Shown in pieces: positions 1 to 13,589 of a DNA stretch of 64,000 nt; the stretch's first letter is position 1; each line of letters begins with the position of its first letter. The stretch is from Hoplostethus atlanticus (lineage: Eukaryota; Chordata; Actinopteri; Trachichthyiformes; Trachichthyidae): assembly GCA_034670405.1 (NCBI GenBank), contig JAXDDX010000090.1, forward strand, positions 212,501 to 276,500, read 5' to 3'. A program made the position numbers and the translations under genes. Below the pieces are notes generated by a model. The model saw only the letters and a program-made list of their open reading frames with translations, was not told the DNA's origin and ran no database searches.

Positions 1-734
1 GAAGTGACACGTCCAAACTTACGAGCCGAACACAAACAGCTCTGAAACAGCAGTGAGCTAGCTAGCGCCTCGGCTATCGCTACAGAAACATAAGGGTAGT
101 GAAGTCCTCAAAAATAGAATCAGTTACCTCTCGCTGCCACTTGGGGGCGCCAATAACTAAATTACATTGGTGAATATATTTTCTACAATTCACATCAATG
201 AATGAATGAATATCAATCAATCTAGTGTGCCACTAGTACAAAATCCCTACAGATACACACAACCCATAATAGTATTATGGAAATGGAAGAAAATAGTTAA
301 CGCTTATCACTGCCATTCATAGAAACAGTAAACTACTGAACAATGCAAGCAAAGCAAGATTGATACTGGATAGCTCGCTAGCAAGGCTTATATCATTGTC
401 CTACTTAGGAAGCTAAATTAACCCCTTTTTATTCTTTGGCTCCACCCATTGAGGTGCAACTCAACCAATGAGATTATTTCTGCCTCCAAGAAATGTTTGT
501 AGAATTAAAAAGCCAAAATTATGACAAACAAAATAGATTAGGTTAGATTTCAGCTCTTGGCTAAAAATATGTGGTTTAGCTAGCTTTTAGCTTTTTAAAA
601 AATATATTTTTATATAAAAAGCCCACAACACCATAACAAGATTTTGTAAACATAAAGGGAAATGTATGGTGTTTGCATGCAGTCTCCTGTTCTAACATTA
701 CAATCAACAGTTTTCCAAAAAATACAGTGATAAT
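1..734. other. Non-coding, AT-rich; possible old MITE piece at 1-160
   Basis: No coding frame of note. The stretch at about 138-160 (CTCGCTGCCACTTGGGGGCG) reads as the reverse complement of part of the MITE-like unit at 27953-28317, so the first ~160 bases may be a diverged minus-strand copy cut by the window edge. The rest shows only short (GAAT)n runs and CCAAT-like matches. Confidence 0.4.
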
Positions 735-1127
735 ATTAGGATTAGACTGATATATTGATTTGGTGATATATGGGGTAAATATATTGGTTGAGATTGGCCT
801 TTTATTTGAAATTAGATATAAACCAGTCATTGTTGCCCTCCTCCGATATGATGCAATTTGATTGATTACATATTTATTGTCGAATTGATCAATACTACAT
901 GGTTGTGGAAAGCTATGGAAAGCTCTTGCCTGAAACAGATTTGTGGCATTTTGTAACATTTTGACATCGGATTCCACACATATAGGTGTACGTGAATATG
1001 TTTCATTATTAAAAAATGGCCAAAAATGAAATTTGTTTTTATTTAACTTTTAAAATTAGAAAGATATTGAATATTGGCACAAAATATCAGTTATCAGCAG
1101 CTTTAACACAAAAATATTGGTAAACCT
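735..1127 (+). repeat. Dispersed 390-bp family, copy A
   Basis: One of about eleven copies in this window of an unnamed interspersed repeat. Shared landmarks, in order, are GGCCTTTTATT, a CCAGTCA-TTG block, TTTGATTGATTACATATTTA followed by TTGATCAATACTACA, a GATTCCACACA block, and near the end AGATATTGAATATTGGCAC and AATATCAGTTATCAGCAGC. There is no coding frame. Its short size, recurrence on both strands and matching ends in the best copy (53157-53542) suggest a non-autonomous DNA transposon. Confidence 0.7.
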
Positions 1128-1902
1128 CAGTGGCTACAGTGGCTATAGTGGTGGTGGTTGTATGGCTGGCACTTAGAGCCAGGAGAGAAGGTGTTTATTA
1201 AAAGCTTCCTGGGACCTACTATCCTGGTCGCAAAACCATTTACTGACAACATTGAGGTTTTCACATACAGCTCGTGGCTTTTGCAGCATCTCGACTATTT
1301 ACTGCCCAAAGACACAGAAATTATCTTCAATATGTTTTTCATTCACTGGCATGATTATTAGCGGTTTCATGGTTTGTCTTCGCGTTCAGTTGGGTAAGGA
1401 GCTGAATGTTAGCATGTGGAATTTGAGAGAACATTTGAATCGGTGAATCTACAGTTTGGATGAAGAAGAGTCAACATTCATCAGTGACGACAAACGGGTT
1501 TATTGCTTTTGTTGTGTATGGATCATCAACTGAGACGAAAAGGAACTGAGCGTGTGTGTGAGATTAAGTGTACAAATGTGTTTGAGAGAGTGTATGGGGG
1601 GTTGAGGCTGGTGTTATGGTGTTATAAAAAAACAAAAAACGTGCCATCATTTCTCAGAAACCACAGAGCCGGTTGCCATGGGAATGCTGCAGGGAGCTCC
1701 TCTTTCACCCACCAATGGGCTTCAGCATTTTGTTACCGCGGGAAACCTGGCTTGTTGCCTAGGAGACCAGAGGCTGTGTGCTCCAGCGCCATCGAAGAGT
1801 TGTGTTACTCTGAGTTCCCTCTGTCTCTGTCTTACTGTTGCCAAAGAAGAAACACTCAGTAGTAGAAAACAGGTTTAGACCAATAAACGGGTTTGATACA
1901 GT
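1128..1902. other. Non-coding stretch
   Basis: Short overlapping frames only. None shows domain-like composition or splice structure that I can support. I see no repeat landmark. Confidence 0.5.
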
Positions 1903-2641
1903 ATGGGGCTAATGAAAATCGGATATCGTCTAGTCAGTGTCGTCCACCTCTGATATGATGGATGAGATGTTTGATTGATTACATATTTAGTGTAGAATTG
2001 ATAATACAATACAATTGACAATACTATTACAATACAATACTATAATACTATATTACAATATAGTATGAGATACTATGATTACAGTATGAGACAATATGAG
2101 ATATTTCCAGCAGCTACAATGGAGTTTGATAGCAGAAAATGTTCCAGCGATCTAAAACATCAACAGTAAACATGGTGTCAGCCCCTCAGAATCAAAGAGT
2201 AAGGTTTTCTTTCTAGACTGACGATCAACAATCATACAGGGAGAAATCCATCAGAGAAGAGGAAGAGAGACCAATTTCTCCACTGACAGTAGCCAGGATA
2301 GTGAAGTACGAGTTGACTGGTTGAGGGTAAATTCATCACAAAATAACTCCTAGAATGCATTGATAGATTGATAATGTTTAACAGTTTAAGAACATAGATT
2401 CATTATTATCCTGGGTTTCAGTGGAGAACTTTAGAGTCCCATGGTCTAAAAGCTTTTCCACCCTGCCAAGAATAAAATCCTGGGGGAAACATTGAAATGT
2501 TTAGAATGTTTTTGGCATAGAAATGGTCAAACTTAAAGATATTGATTATTGGCACACATAATACCAGCTATTGGCAGTTTCAATCCAAAAATACCAGCAT
2601 CACTATCGGCCTTCAAAGACCCAAATCAGTCAAACCCTAGT
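1903..2641 (+). repeat. Dispersed 390-bp family, copy B, interrupted
   Basis: It starts at TATGGGGCTAATG and ends at TCAAACCCTAG. It carries the family landmarks GTCAGTGTCGTCCACCTC and TTTGATTGATTACATATTTA at the start, and GATATTGATTATTGGCAC and CAATCCAAAAATACC near the end. About 350 bases in the middle (roughly 2010-2360), including ATACAATACAAT-rich simple sequence, are not in other copies, so this copy is expanded or carries an insertion. Confidence 0.65.
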
Positions 2642-5600
2642 AAAAAAAAAAAATTCCAGTGTGTAAAAGTGGGCGTTACCTCGCTCTCTTCCTATTTTGT
2701 CTGAGACAAAATTTGCAATATTGTCAGTCAGTAATAATTAAATAAAAAGCCATTACCTGCCTCCCACTTCTACCCTACATAGTTACTATAGTGAACGAGC
2801 TGGTGCAAGTTTCTTCTCTGGATGTTAACAATACTTTCATGCCTGGGTGCCATTTGGTCCAATCAACTTTTATTCTTTTTAATGGCAGATGTAACAGAAG
2901 GCCACATCTCGCAAATGTCCGTTGATGCCACGAACACTGAGAGCACTCTGCAACGACATCGGGGGAAATAGAGGCTAAGTGGAAACTCCCTGCCACACTT
3001 CCTCCTCTCGACTGTTACCTCCAACACAGAGCCACAGAGAAAACAGAGTTATTAACTGCCTGGCCTGCCAAGGGCCGGTAAACCCCCCAAAAAAAAAAAG
3101 ACCTGCCAAGAACAATTTGTACCAGCCAAAATAACGATTATACATTTATCGAAATATGTCACTCTACCCATTGCTATTTCATGCACCGAATCAGGTGCTG
3201 ATTTAAAACTCATGCAACGGATCAAGTTTGTAATTCATCATGAAGTGCAACAACGCTCAGTGTAACCGAGGCCAGTGTGGTGCTATGGATTTATCTGCCT
3301 AAGACAAATTTTACCGGCATTTGAATGCCAGATATATCAAGTTCTCAATGTTTTGAATAAATAAAGAAAATTGAATTTGTTCTCTATTTGTTCTTGTGGA
3401 TGTCTTAGCAGTGGTAATTTCTCACAAACATCACTTAAGTCCATTTCTGATCGTCGCTGGAGTTATTTGTATCGTGAGTGTGTGCACGGTTGAAAAAAAC
3501 AGCGCAGGGTAAATATATATATAACAGGATTGTAGTGATTGGGTTTCAAAAATGGAAGCGGTAATTTGATTTGATTCAGTTTGATTCAATAAAAAATAAT
3601 CAGATCACTGACACTGGGAAAAAAATAACTGATGACACAGAGATGCATTCATTTGACAATGAGACAATATTGACACAAATATAATTTTACACAAATTAGT
3701 TTGACGTGAAAATACCAGATCAACTTCATATTTCAAGGATCTCGGCGACAAAAGGGCACACCATGTGAGAATTAAAGATGTTTTGTCAGTGCGAAGAGAA
3801 GAGAGTGAAGAGTGAGAGAAAGTATTCAAAACACCATGAATTATTGATAAGTGAGCCATCTGGAGATGCAAATAACCTCATACTAATTCACCAAGGACGT
3901 CACCTGAGTGCATGACAGCACTGCAATGCAGGGGGAAAATATCAGACAATAACACACAATACTGTACAAATGTGATGCAGGACCAACGGTTTTCTCAACT
4001 GCCGCACGCCGAACTTTGATGGCGCGCAGGAGGAGTGATGTACCTCACCCTGACGGACTGACCCGAACTCGCCTCTCGATGCTCCCAGCACAGCGGCAAA
4101 AAAGTGCCACGGGGTAAAAGCTTTGTGCATGTTTGTGCCTGTGTGTTTGGGTCCCATTTAAAAATGAAAGCATATTAAGGGAAGATACACCCCACTGAGC
4201 ACCAGATGTGATTTCAACCATGCAGCTATGCGTTAGCTCTCATATCGCCCAGGATCTTTTTGGCTGTGTGTTGCCCAGTTTTAGAGCAAGTACATATTTA
4301 AACAATGCATAAGCAGCTGTCAAGTGAGAAGTCCAAACCCACAGGAAAGCAAAATCCAGCAAGACAGCTCATATTTATACCTTTTATTTCCTACACTAAA
4401 TTAGCTATTTTTAACACTAAGATGAGGCTAAAGGCTTTTTCTCCACTCAAGAGAAACAACCACATAAAAGCTCATGTTGATCAAAACAACAGATCTCCAA
4501 ATGATCTGGAACAAGTGTCATTCAATCACAATTATAAACATTTATTAACAGCATGAGAAATGAGCATGAGCATAGGTTTGGCGTAGACTCCAAGAGGTAT
4601 CCAGCGATAGGGTGAAGCTCCCAGGACCCCCCGGGTTGAAGATCTAACCCTTCTGGATATCTGATGGAGCCATGATGCTGGTGGTGGCAGGAGAGGAGGT
4701 GGTGCGTCGATCTTGTGCGGTTTAGGCAGCTGAAATGACAGAAACACGGAAGCAGCTGAGGGGGTACAAATAGAAGGAAATGGTTAGTGATTGGTTTCTG
4801 GAGAGGGAGGAAGGGGAGGAGAAAAGAGCGTGGGCTACGGTGATTGGACGATGCAGAGCTGAGCTTGTACCTGCTGACAAAATATGAATGGGGGAGGTAG
4901 CCTTCCTGACTGAACTCACGCTAAGCTCCATTTTAACCCTCCTGAATATGAAACCATGAGATCAGAGAAAGATCTCAAAGAAAACTCAATACTAGTATTT
5001 TCCAATAGCCATACAGTAGGAGCTGATGACCATTATACTGTATATGTCACATGGTAGCATATTCACATTGATCTCATAAAGTCTGCAGAATCCTTTCTCT
5101 CTCTGTCGTCTCCTCGTGGCTCCTAAGGGGTTTTAGGAGAAACAGTTCAGATGGAGGTGATCACAAAAGGAGACAGAATTGAGATCTTGAGAGCAAAACA
5201 TTTTTCCTCTGAGTATGTACAAGATAATCCTTTATTTTTATACTAAACTTTTCAACCCTATGTAGCCTAACTTTAGCCTAGCCTTTTAAACAGCTAATTG
5301 TTGTAAAATTGAATCCTCAGTATGCATGAACAGCATGCTATCCAACATGACTCCATTAGCAAAGTTAATTTTGACCTGAGCTTTTATTCAGCGATGCTGG
5401 CTGCCATATGGTGCACTTTGATTGTGCGAAAAAAGATTTGCTGCCAATGGTCATTTTTCTCAAAATATCCAAAATATGCTTTCAATGTCTGAAAAACACC
5501 CTGATATATATATATATGAAAGACCCTGATATGTTTTTTTAGAACGTGTTGCGTAAGGCTGAGCCAGTTTGATGACACATCTACTGTTTTTGCACGAGGT

Positions 5601-5954
5601 TACCAGCGTGCTGGCGCATCTGGACGCCTAGCCAGGCACTGTGAGGCTGTTATGTGGTGTCGTGGGTTGTATGTGTCATGAAGCAGTTTAGGTGCGCGAT
5701 GTCGTAATCACAAAACCAAAACAATACTGAAACACAGTACTGGCCACACCGTTTGATTGACAGGTGATCTCTGGGGACACCACAGCGATGAGGCTAAGCC
5801 CCAAAGATGGAGACTAAATAAAAACCAAAAAACAAGAATCTTGCAGATTGCCATTTAAAATTTTTTTTAAAGGTAGCGACAATGCCTGCTGCAACATTGT
5901 GTGCTGGAAAGAGCAGAATGTCAAGCAGATTGTAATAAATGGTGAGCTCCAATA
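2642..5954. other. Gene-free stretch with no recognised element
   Basis: AT-rich to mixed composition with short poly-A tracts (2642, 3089) and a TATATATATATATG run near 5506. Open frames up to 88 codons look like chance. I see no TIR, LTR end or splice-flanked exon here. Confidence 0.5.
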
Positions 5955-6000
5955 CATAAATATCGCTATTGGCCTTGAAAAACCCATATTGGTCAAGTCA
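5955..6000 (+). repeat. Dispersed 390-bp family, 3' fragment
   Basis: Only the terminal part is present: ATAAATATCGCTATTGGCC, then TTGAAAAACCCATATTGGTC. This matches the last ~45 bases of the full copies. The rest is deleted or diverged. Confidence 0.55.
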
Positions 6001-7163
6001 TGCATTGCACTTGTCATATAAGTGTGTGGTAGTCTCAGACCTCTGCTGTATGTGTTTTCTTCTTTCCTAGGAAAAGAGGTCATTCTGCTCCCCTGAGTAT
6101 TTTCTTTCTGCATTGAGACAGACAGGAGGAAGGCTGAGTGACACAAAAATGAAGGGGAAAAACACACAAGCAAGAAAAGGGTCTGATGGGTTTGATCCCA
6201 GTCGGGGTACGTGACATAGCAGCGGTGGGCTTTGAACCACCGAAGAAGAAGACACATTTGCAAATAAGCAATTATGAAATGGAAATACATACAAATAAAT
6301 ACAAATACAAATACTGTAAAGAAATACAATAAATAATGACAACATTGAGTCCAACACACACCTGAATGTCATCTCATTGATTGGATCACCTGAATTCTTT
6401 TCATAGAAGTCATTATCCTAGAGGTTCACATGCTTTTTCCAGCTTAGGCTGTACATTTTTCAAAGTAAATTGTTTTGCGTGTTATTTGTTAAATTGCATT
6501 GCGTTTATCTATTGTTACGACTTAGATGAAGATCAGACCGTATTATAGGATCCATTTGCATTACCTGCAGGAATGACCGGTATCAAACAGCTGCAAAGGC
6601 TAAAAAAAGCCTCGTTCTCCAGCTAAAAAAAAGAAAGCGACAAACCACTGTTATCATTGCAGTATTTAGCACGGTGACATATTACCTTTTCACTTGATGT
6701 TTCTGTTGGAGCTCTGTCTGTGAAAATGTGACTTAAATCGCAGGCCACCGTAACTCAAGGGAACAGGAGGGGTGGGAGGGGGAAGTGCTGTACCAGTATA
6801 GGAGGGGATAAGTTCTATCAATGTTGTTGCAGTACCCACTGGTCTCCAACAGAGGTCAGAGGTCACTTAACACCCCCTTTAAAATCCAATGGGTAGTTAG
6901 ATACATAGATACATACATAGATAGTGATACCAGTTTAAACAGAGATCTACCATGCTTTCAGTTGCTTTTTATCCCACGTTTTTCTCACAGTCTCTCTTTT
7001 TCTGGCCCACCTCTTCTCTTTCTCTTTTTATTCCTAATTCTCCTTCCAGCCCTCTGCCTGCCTCCTGTTGAATATTTCAGGTTATCACTAATGAAGGAAG
7101 TTATCTGTCTCTCACTGCGGCAGAAGCTTTAAATAGAACTGGAACATCAATTCACTGCTAGCA
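6001..7163. other. Gene-free stretch, possible SINE-like box at 6187-6240
   Basis: Contains GGGTTTGATCCCAGTCGG on the + strand and GGTGGTTCAAAGCCCACC on the minus strand. Both resemble a polymerase III B box, but no A box sits at the right distance, so I do not call a tRNA or SINE. The overlapping 181-codon and 101-codon minus-strand frames here show no family resemblance. Confidence 0.35.

Positions 7164-7215
<52 letters not shown>
7164..7215. repeat. (GT)n microsatellite
   Basis: About 25 nearly perfect TG units. Overlapping frames on either strand are poly-Cys/Val or poly-His/Thr translations of the repeat and are not genes. Confidence 0.95.
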
Positions 7216-7218
<3 letters not shown>

Positions 7219-7540
7219 AACTCGCGCAACCTCACCAAACAGGCCTGGCATGATTACAACCCGCAGAGAAATGAATGGATTTATCGACCTTGTAAAACAG
7301 ATTTCATTGCTTTGTTTAAACCGCTCCGCACTCCGAAAACATCGAGACCAAAACAAGGACGTAAACCAAATGAAGAATTACCCGAAGAAATCAGAGGGGA
7401 AAACGCTCGCTAGGACCAATCAACGCACAAAGCCTCACACGGATGAAAGTACTCTGCTGCACAGCCAGGCTTTGTTGTGTCCGTGCCGCTGCACAGATAT
7501 GATGAAATAGATTCAATCATGAAATCAAATTTATCTGATG

Positions 7541-7896
7541 CTGATATATCAGCCTGATATTGACCTTTTATTAAACATCGGATATGAGCCGGTCAGCGTC
7601 GTCCGCCTCCGTTATGATGGATATGATGATTGATTACATAGTTATTAGTAGGATTGATGAACACTACACTGGTTGTGCATGGGAATCCCTTAACCTGAAC
7701 TGATTGTAATCCAACATTTTGATTATCGATCTTATTCTTACTATGCTGGGTTTCTCTCGTGGAAACAAGGAACGCTTGTCAGTTTTTGGACCATGTTGGC
7801 ATGAAAATCACCAAATGTAAAGACACTGAAGATCGGCAACTTCAATCTACAAATATTAGAATTGGGATTCAAAAACCCATATCAGTCGAACCCTAG
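7541..7896 (+). repeat. Dispersed 390-bp family, copy C
   Basis: A near-full copy from CTGATATATCAGCCTGATAT to CAGTCGAACCCTAG. It contains CGTCGTCCGCCTC, GATTGATTACATAGTTATT, ACACTACACTGGTTGTGC and CAAAAACCCATATCAGTCGA. It is diverged from copy J but collinear along its length. Confidence 0.7.
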
Positions 7897-8129
7897 TGTG
7901 GATTGATGTTCCTGCTCTGAGTTTGGTGTGTGAATCAGCCCATGCAGGGCTTGATGTGTAACTATTATAAGCAGATTATGATGATGTATGTCATATTTCT
8001 ATGCTGTGAAATACGGGATTGTGATTCCTCCCATCTTTATAATATGTTCATGCAAAAACATGCATTGTTATACACTGCTATCTACCTGATCATTGCTGAT
8101 GAAGATGGTGAAACGCATGCGGTTACATT

Positions 8130-8285
8130 GCGTGAATATGTTTTATTACAATTTAATTCAATTTCAAATTTCAAAGAGTTCCATGGTCTAAATGCTGTTT
8201 CAGGCGCATTTCCACCCTGACAAGAAGCTTCAGTCCAAAATGATCAGTATCGGTATCAGTCTTCCAAAACATAGACTGGTGTTAC
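8130..8285 (+). repeat. Dispersed 390-bp family, 3' half
   Basis: Carries GCGTGAATATGTTTTATTA, then GTTCCATGGTCTAAA and TTTCCACCCTGACAAGAA, which match positions 2435-2470 of copy B, then CAGTATCGGTATCAG. The 5' half is missing. Confidence 0.6.
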
Positions 8286-8394
8286 GTTGATTTCAAGCCC
8301 TCAATGTGTCTGAAACACTATCACGATCCTCCTTTCTCCCTCTCTTTCTCGCTTCCTCCCCCTCCTCCCAACCCTTTACTTCCTACCCCTTCCT

Positions 8395-8396
<2 letters not shown>

Positions 8397-8455
<59 letters not shown>
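8397..8455. repeat. (GA)n microsatellite
   Basis: About 29 perfect AG units directly after a C/T-rich stretch, giving a polypurine tract of roughly 60 bases. The R-E-R-E and S-L-S-L frames across it are artefacts of the repeat. Confidence 0.95.
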
Positions 8456-8458
<3 letters not shown>

Positions 8459-9015
8459 TTCAGAAGCGCTGAGCCTCCAACAGGGAGATGAGTTGAAGAG
8501 AGAGACAGATAGAATAGAGGATTACCAGCCAGCAGAGAGATAAAGGGAGGCTGAGAAGTCGGCAACAGAGAGATTCCAGGAAAAAAAAAAAAAAAAAAGG
8601 AGCGGGATGATTAAAAGAGAAGCTTGGCTGCATTAAAGTTCAAGTTAAGTTTAGAAGTCCATGCAAAGTTCAGCAGAGCGCGGTGAACTGAGCTGCCCTG
8701 CTTGATCTCTCATACTGCGCCATGCACTGCGGCTTCACGAGCCATGGCTGGGTCCCTGCTTTGGGGGGGGGTGTAACTCGTGGTGTGCCAAGAACATAAA
8801 TATATCATCAAAGCTTTTTATTCTCACCCGCTTTCTTGGGGTCAACTTACTTATGATTCAGTCAATGCAGGAACAGAATTTGATTCAAAACTCTGCAAAA
8901 CAGTGGAACTATCTTGCCATAAAAAGGTTTGAATTTAGACAAAAAAGAACAATTGAGAATGAATGTCGTCATTAAGTGAAATGCATTTTCAATTTTCATG
9001 TTCAATTGAGTGACA
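8456..9015. other. Gene-free stretch
   Basis: Purine-rich continuation of the GA array, a poly-A run at 8580-8598 and an oligo-G run at 8763-8771. No element ends or exons recognised. Confidence 0.5.
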
Positions 9016-9215
9016 ATCCATCCATCCACCCATCAATCTGTCCATCCATCCGTCTATCCGTCCATCTGTCCATCCACCCATCAACCCATCTGTCCATCCA
9101 CCCATGTCAATCACCATCCATCCATCCATCCATCCATTCCTCTATCCACCCGTCCTTCCGTCCGTCTGTCCATCCATCCATCCACCCATCCATCCAGCCA
9201 TCTATCCATCCTTCC
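9016..9215. repeat. (CCAT)n imperfect tetranucleotide array
   Basis: About 200 bases of CCAT/CCGT/CTGT variants. The period of 4 leaves reading frames open on both strands (I-H-P-S repeats on +, D-G-W-M on -). These are not genes. Confidence 0.95.
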
Positions 9216-9296
9216 CAATCTTGCACCCCTGAATTAACATTATCCTTAGCAGCAGATGAGCTAATCCACGTTACATTCCTCACTGTGCCAAGCTTT

Positions 9297-9298
<2 letters not shown>

Positions 9299-9346
<48 letters not shown>
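9299..9346. repeat. (GT)n microsatellite
   Basis: About 24 GT units, uninterrupted until GGGTGAGC. Confidence 0.95.
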
Positions 9347-9351
<5 letters not shown>

Positions 9352-10445
9352 AGCTGGGAACGCTCTGGGCAGCATCGCTATTTATAACTGACATTGGCAG
9401 AGTTGCATAAGGACACAGTCAGCAGCACAACTGAGAGACAGAGGAAGAGAGGGAGGTAGAGGGAGCGTGGGCAGGCAGAGGGAGAGAGAATGAAAGAAAC
9501 AGAGGGGAAGGAGAGGCAAAAGACAAGTGGGTGTAACAAAGCGGCAAATAAGTGGATGATAATAAACCAAAACTCAATCTGTTAATCTACCTGTTTATCT
9601 ATTTTGAATGTCTTTATTCTCCTCAGGAAGTCATACATGTCCACACTGTACAATGTTGTCGGCTGCCATCTTGTGCCGATTGTACATGTGAGTGTGCAGA
9701 TTGTTGTTTTAGTTTTGCAAACATTTCTTGGAGGCGGAGCTGCTCTGGAGGCAGAAATAATCTCATAGTTTGAGTTAAACCTAAAAGGGCGGAGCCAAAG
9801 AACCACTGGTGAGGGTTTTGCACACACGTTAGCTAACCGGCAAACTTGAATGGCAAAGAAGGAACTCTGGTCTGGTGTTGACTGAACCACCATGGTCATT
9901 CATGATCTTGGAAAGCTGCATTTTGGCTAGGTTGCACTTTTTCAGTTAGTGCTAGGCTCCTCTCTTACCTCGTGTCTGCCCACTGAAGTTTAACTCAACC
10001 AATCAGATTCTTTCTGCAGCTCTGCCTAACTAAAACTCCAACCTGTGAGGATTGGCGAGGCAACATGATGAATACAGCACGGCCCTTTTCACATGGCAGG
10101 GCTCCTGGTCTGGGCTGCAACCATCTGAATCTTTAATTCATGTCTTTACATACACACACACACACATTATTATTTGTGTCAATTACAGGCCACCGTAAAC
10201 TGTAACAGAGACAATGTTCTTGCAGTTCCTTGGTCGCCGATAGAGTTCGATAAAAGTCATAGATTACTTGTGGTCCTCATAAGTATAGAAATACAAGAAC
10301 ACACACAAACACACACAAGGCACAAAAAATGAACTATACACACAAACACATCTGCAAATGCACATACACCTCTTTGCACACTAGCTAGCTCCAATGCTAC
10401 AGCATGGGAAAATGTTCATGTGTGCGTCTGGTGAGTTTTTGTGCT
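9347..10445. other. Gene-free stretch
   Basis: Purine-rich 9430-9530. At 9965-10030 ACTCAACCAATCAGATTCTT resembles 455-485 (ACTCAACCAATGAGATTATT), hinting at a further low-copy repeat. Small CA runs lie at 10151 and 10300-10340. No coding evidence. Confidence 0.45.
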
Positions 10446-10450
10446 CGTGT

Positions 10451-10481
<31 letters not shown>

Positions 10482-10511
10482 CACACACACTCACACACAC
10501 ACTCTCTCATG
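10446..10511. repeat. (CA)n imperfect microsatellite
   Basis: CA units interrupted by AAAC and TCAC variants. A second perfect CA run lies at 10650-10682. Confidence 0.9.
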
Positions 10512-10648
10512 CTCCAGCGTTAGTGCTAGCTTTGCAGAATGGAATAGCTCCACTGTTAATCCTAGGATCAATGACTAGGGCCACTCTTTCATGATCGCTT
10601 CACAGTGGCCTCGATCTGTCACACAACATCATGTCAGCCCCCCCACGT

Positions 10649-10683
<35 letters not shown>

Positions 10684-10686
<3 letters not shown>

Positions 10687-13585
10687 GTACACACAAAGTT
10701 AGGCAGCTATGTACTTTTGGCCATTTACAGTGAGCTGTTCAAATATATTTACAGTCCTCATGATTTTATTGCATTTTCATTTTTCATTGACTGAGCTTGG
10801 TCTTTTTCAGCAACACCCTTTCATCACCCATCACCCTCATGCCGTTCCCAGTACAACCTCTTCTACTGTTCTTCTGCTGCAGCTTCCTCAAAGGCACCTT
10901 GGCAGTAGTTGTGAAGGCGGCGGCGGTGGGGGGGAGGGGGATTCCTCATTTACTTTCCACACACACATTTTCCCAGGCAGTCCAGGAATTTGAGCTGGCA
11001 ACTTTGCAGCCACAAGCCCACTTCACGAACCTTTACACTACATCTTTTCGCGCTACATATGGGCACTAGTAGAGTAGCGGAGAGAGAGTGGTAGAGAGTA
11101 GCTACTTGGCTGTTTTACCAGTACGAGCTAATCAAGTGCTACTATTCTACCATCTGTTGAAAGTGGAGAGAGCCAAATATGTTAGAGTCTACAGAGCTGT
11201 CATTAAGACGGGCAAGTAAATACACAAAATAGATGTTTGGAGTAGGTTCTGTCTAAAAGAATATGGTGTTATGATGAGAATCCATGGGTGTCAGTTAGGT
11301 ATGGCGAGGTGTGGCAATCACATCAGGGGAGTATTCAGGACCAATATTCCCTCTAAGCCGATAGTGGAGATCTATTTCTAATAATTTATCACGTTGACCA
11401 AATAATATCTTTGCCCCCAGAAATTTGGTGTTTTTATTTCAGCAGGTTTGGGGTTTAGTGAATTGATGCCCCTATGAGAGTCTATGAGCGATGGATGAGG
11501 ATGCAGTTCACCTCCTTCCATTGGGTGAAGCACCGCTAACCAAGACTAGAAGATGAGAAGGGAGGCGAGATGAGAGGTAAAAGAGTGAGGGGAGAAAAAA
11601 CAATGAAAAAAGGAGGCAACAGCAGAGAGGAGGTGATAAGAGGGCATGGAAGAGAGGCGATGCCATGTCCTCGCATTCCACCCCCCTCAAATCACCTCCT
11701 GTCATTTGGCAAAAGAAACCAGCACGCCATTGGCTGCTTCTTCTTCTCTGCTGTAACAAACAGCCAGGCGGTGTTTTTTCATCCCAGTTGGATCTTCGTC
11801 GGGTCTTTATGTAACAGTGGCCAAATCCGGACACACACTCTTTGATGTGGTTTCCAGTCTTGTGGCGCAAATCCCATCAAAAGGCAACTGAGACATTTGA
11901 AGAGGCTAGTAAGGTTGCGTGATTTTTTTCATATCACAATATTATCTCCATGTCCTGGGGATGTCATGATGCCTTGTTTGTATCATTGTCGGTGCCTCGC
12001 TCATGCTACGTTTGCGATGACAATAGAAATAGTTTTAAAAACTCAAATACATTTTTAGTGCATCTGGTCAGCCAAAACACACATGGATGAAAGGCCAGAT
12101 AGTCTCATTACTCCAACACAAATCAACCATATGAAACAGTCTAATATAGGCATATTGACTGTCTGTGTTAAATGGGTTCAGTACATTCCCCGCTGTGCTG
12201 AAGCACTGTCTGTTGCAGAAGTATTTCCATTATTGGCAAAAATGTTTTTCCCCTCACAGTGGAATTTGTGCTCCAGTCTCAACTACTAGCGGCGCTGTTA
12301 TAAACAAGAGCTAATAAATAGTTAATGCCATGTGGTATTGTAATAGAATTGGAACCTAAATGGTATCATGGTATTGAAGATAATACATTGAACAGTATCC
12401 TGGTAAATGATACCGTTTTTCTCAATTGCTCTGACACATTTTCCAAAACAGCCAGCCATCGAAACAGACTATAATTTTAAAAAACAGCCCAATTCCATTG
12501 CAAAATGAGGTGCTGCTTTCTTTTCAGATGGCATAGAAATGTTGAAACCAAATCCTGACATCAAACTACACACGGCATTTACCGATAATGTTTTCCTCAC
12601 AATGTTGGAAATGTTCTAATATTTCAGTTTTACATTTGGTGGCTTTGTCGATTTCTTTGTCAATTTCGGTAATGTCGACAGATTTACCTGTTTGTCTATG
12701 TGTGATACAACTGGACGGTAGAAGTGTACTTCAAAAGAAACCACAAAATACGTTTGCTGTCGTAACCAGTGACTTTATTCGTCATCAACCCTTTCGTCTC
12801 CGTCAGGCTGGAGCGCTTCATCGACATCACACTGTAGGTTTTCTAGGGAAAAACATGACATGAGATCTGTATCCACGCCCGGCGTCTGTCTGCCTCTAGG
12901 TCTCTACAGGCCTCCTCCATGGCCCAGGGGGGGGGTGTAACCCTGTCATATGTATTGCGGTCACAGATCTTCCATCTCCAGGAGGAAAAGAATTCTTGGG
13001 TTGGATTTGAGAAACGTGGGGTATAATGGAGGGAACGCCATTGCAAAACGACAATCGCAGACCACAACGGTTCTGGTCCTTCCTGGCCTCGTTCTTGATG
13101 AATGATGACTATAAATGCATGTATGTGTATACACTTACTTGAACAAACTGAAATCTGACCTCCTTCGCTCCAAGCCGTGCTCTGTGTTCCACTCTGAAGA
13201 ATGAACGGGGGAAAATGCACAATTAACTGCTATAAAGCAATCACAGCACAATTAGATGGAAACTACCTAACAGTGCGCCAAATTTTGTGCACTGCAACTG
13301 CGTTACAATACACACTCTAAAGTAAGAACTGATGTACAGCAATTAGCACTTCCTGTTCTGTGTGCTTTACTAACCCAGCTGACATACATTTGATGGTTAT
13401 TGAGCACATGCCGTGGTATGATATGTTAACTGTTTTGAGAGCGTGCACCTTTGGAGAAATGTGTCAAATCAATCGAAAATCGGGATACCGCCCAACCCAG
13501 AGGCTAAATGTGAAATTGATTTGCTTGTTACATTTCCTGAACAGGTTCCTTATCCAATTGGGATCCAACTTGGGCCCAAATATTG
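10684..13585. other. Gene-free stretch with single-copy-looking DNA
   Basis: No transposon ends or exons recognised. The segment 11640-11880 is low in simple repeats and includes CCTCCTGTCATTTGGC and CCATTGGCTGC, so it could hold regulatory DNA. There is no direct proof in the sequence. Confidence 0.4.
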
Positions 13586-13589
13586 TCAC

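Noticed and set aside
6187..6240. Possible tRNA gene
   Set aside because: A B-box-like word exists but there is no A box or foldable cloverleaf.
5814..6372. 181-, 101- and 63-codon minus-strand frames
   Set aside because: Hydrophobic and Cys/Phe-rich in several frames at once, typical of chance frames in AT-rich DNA; overlaps a dispersed repeat fragment.
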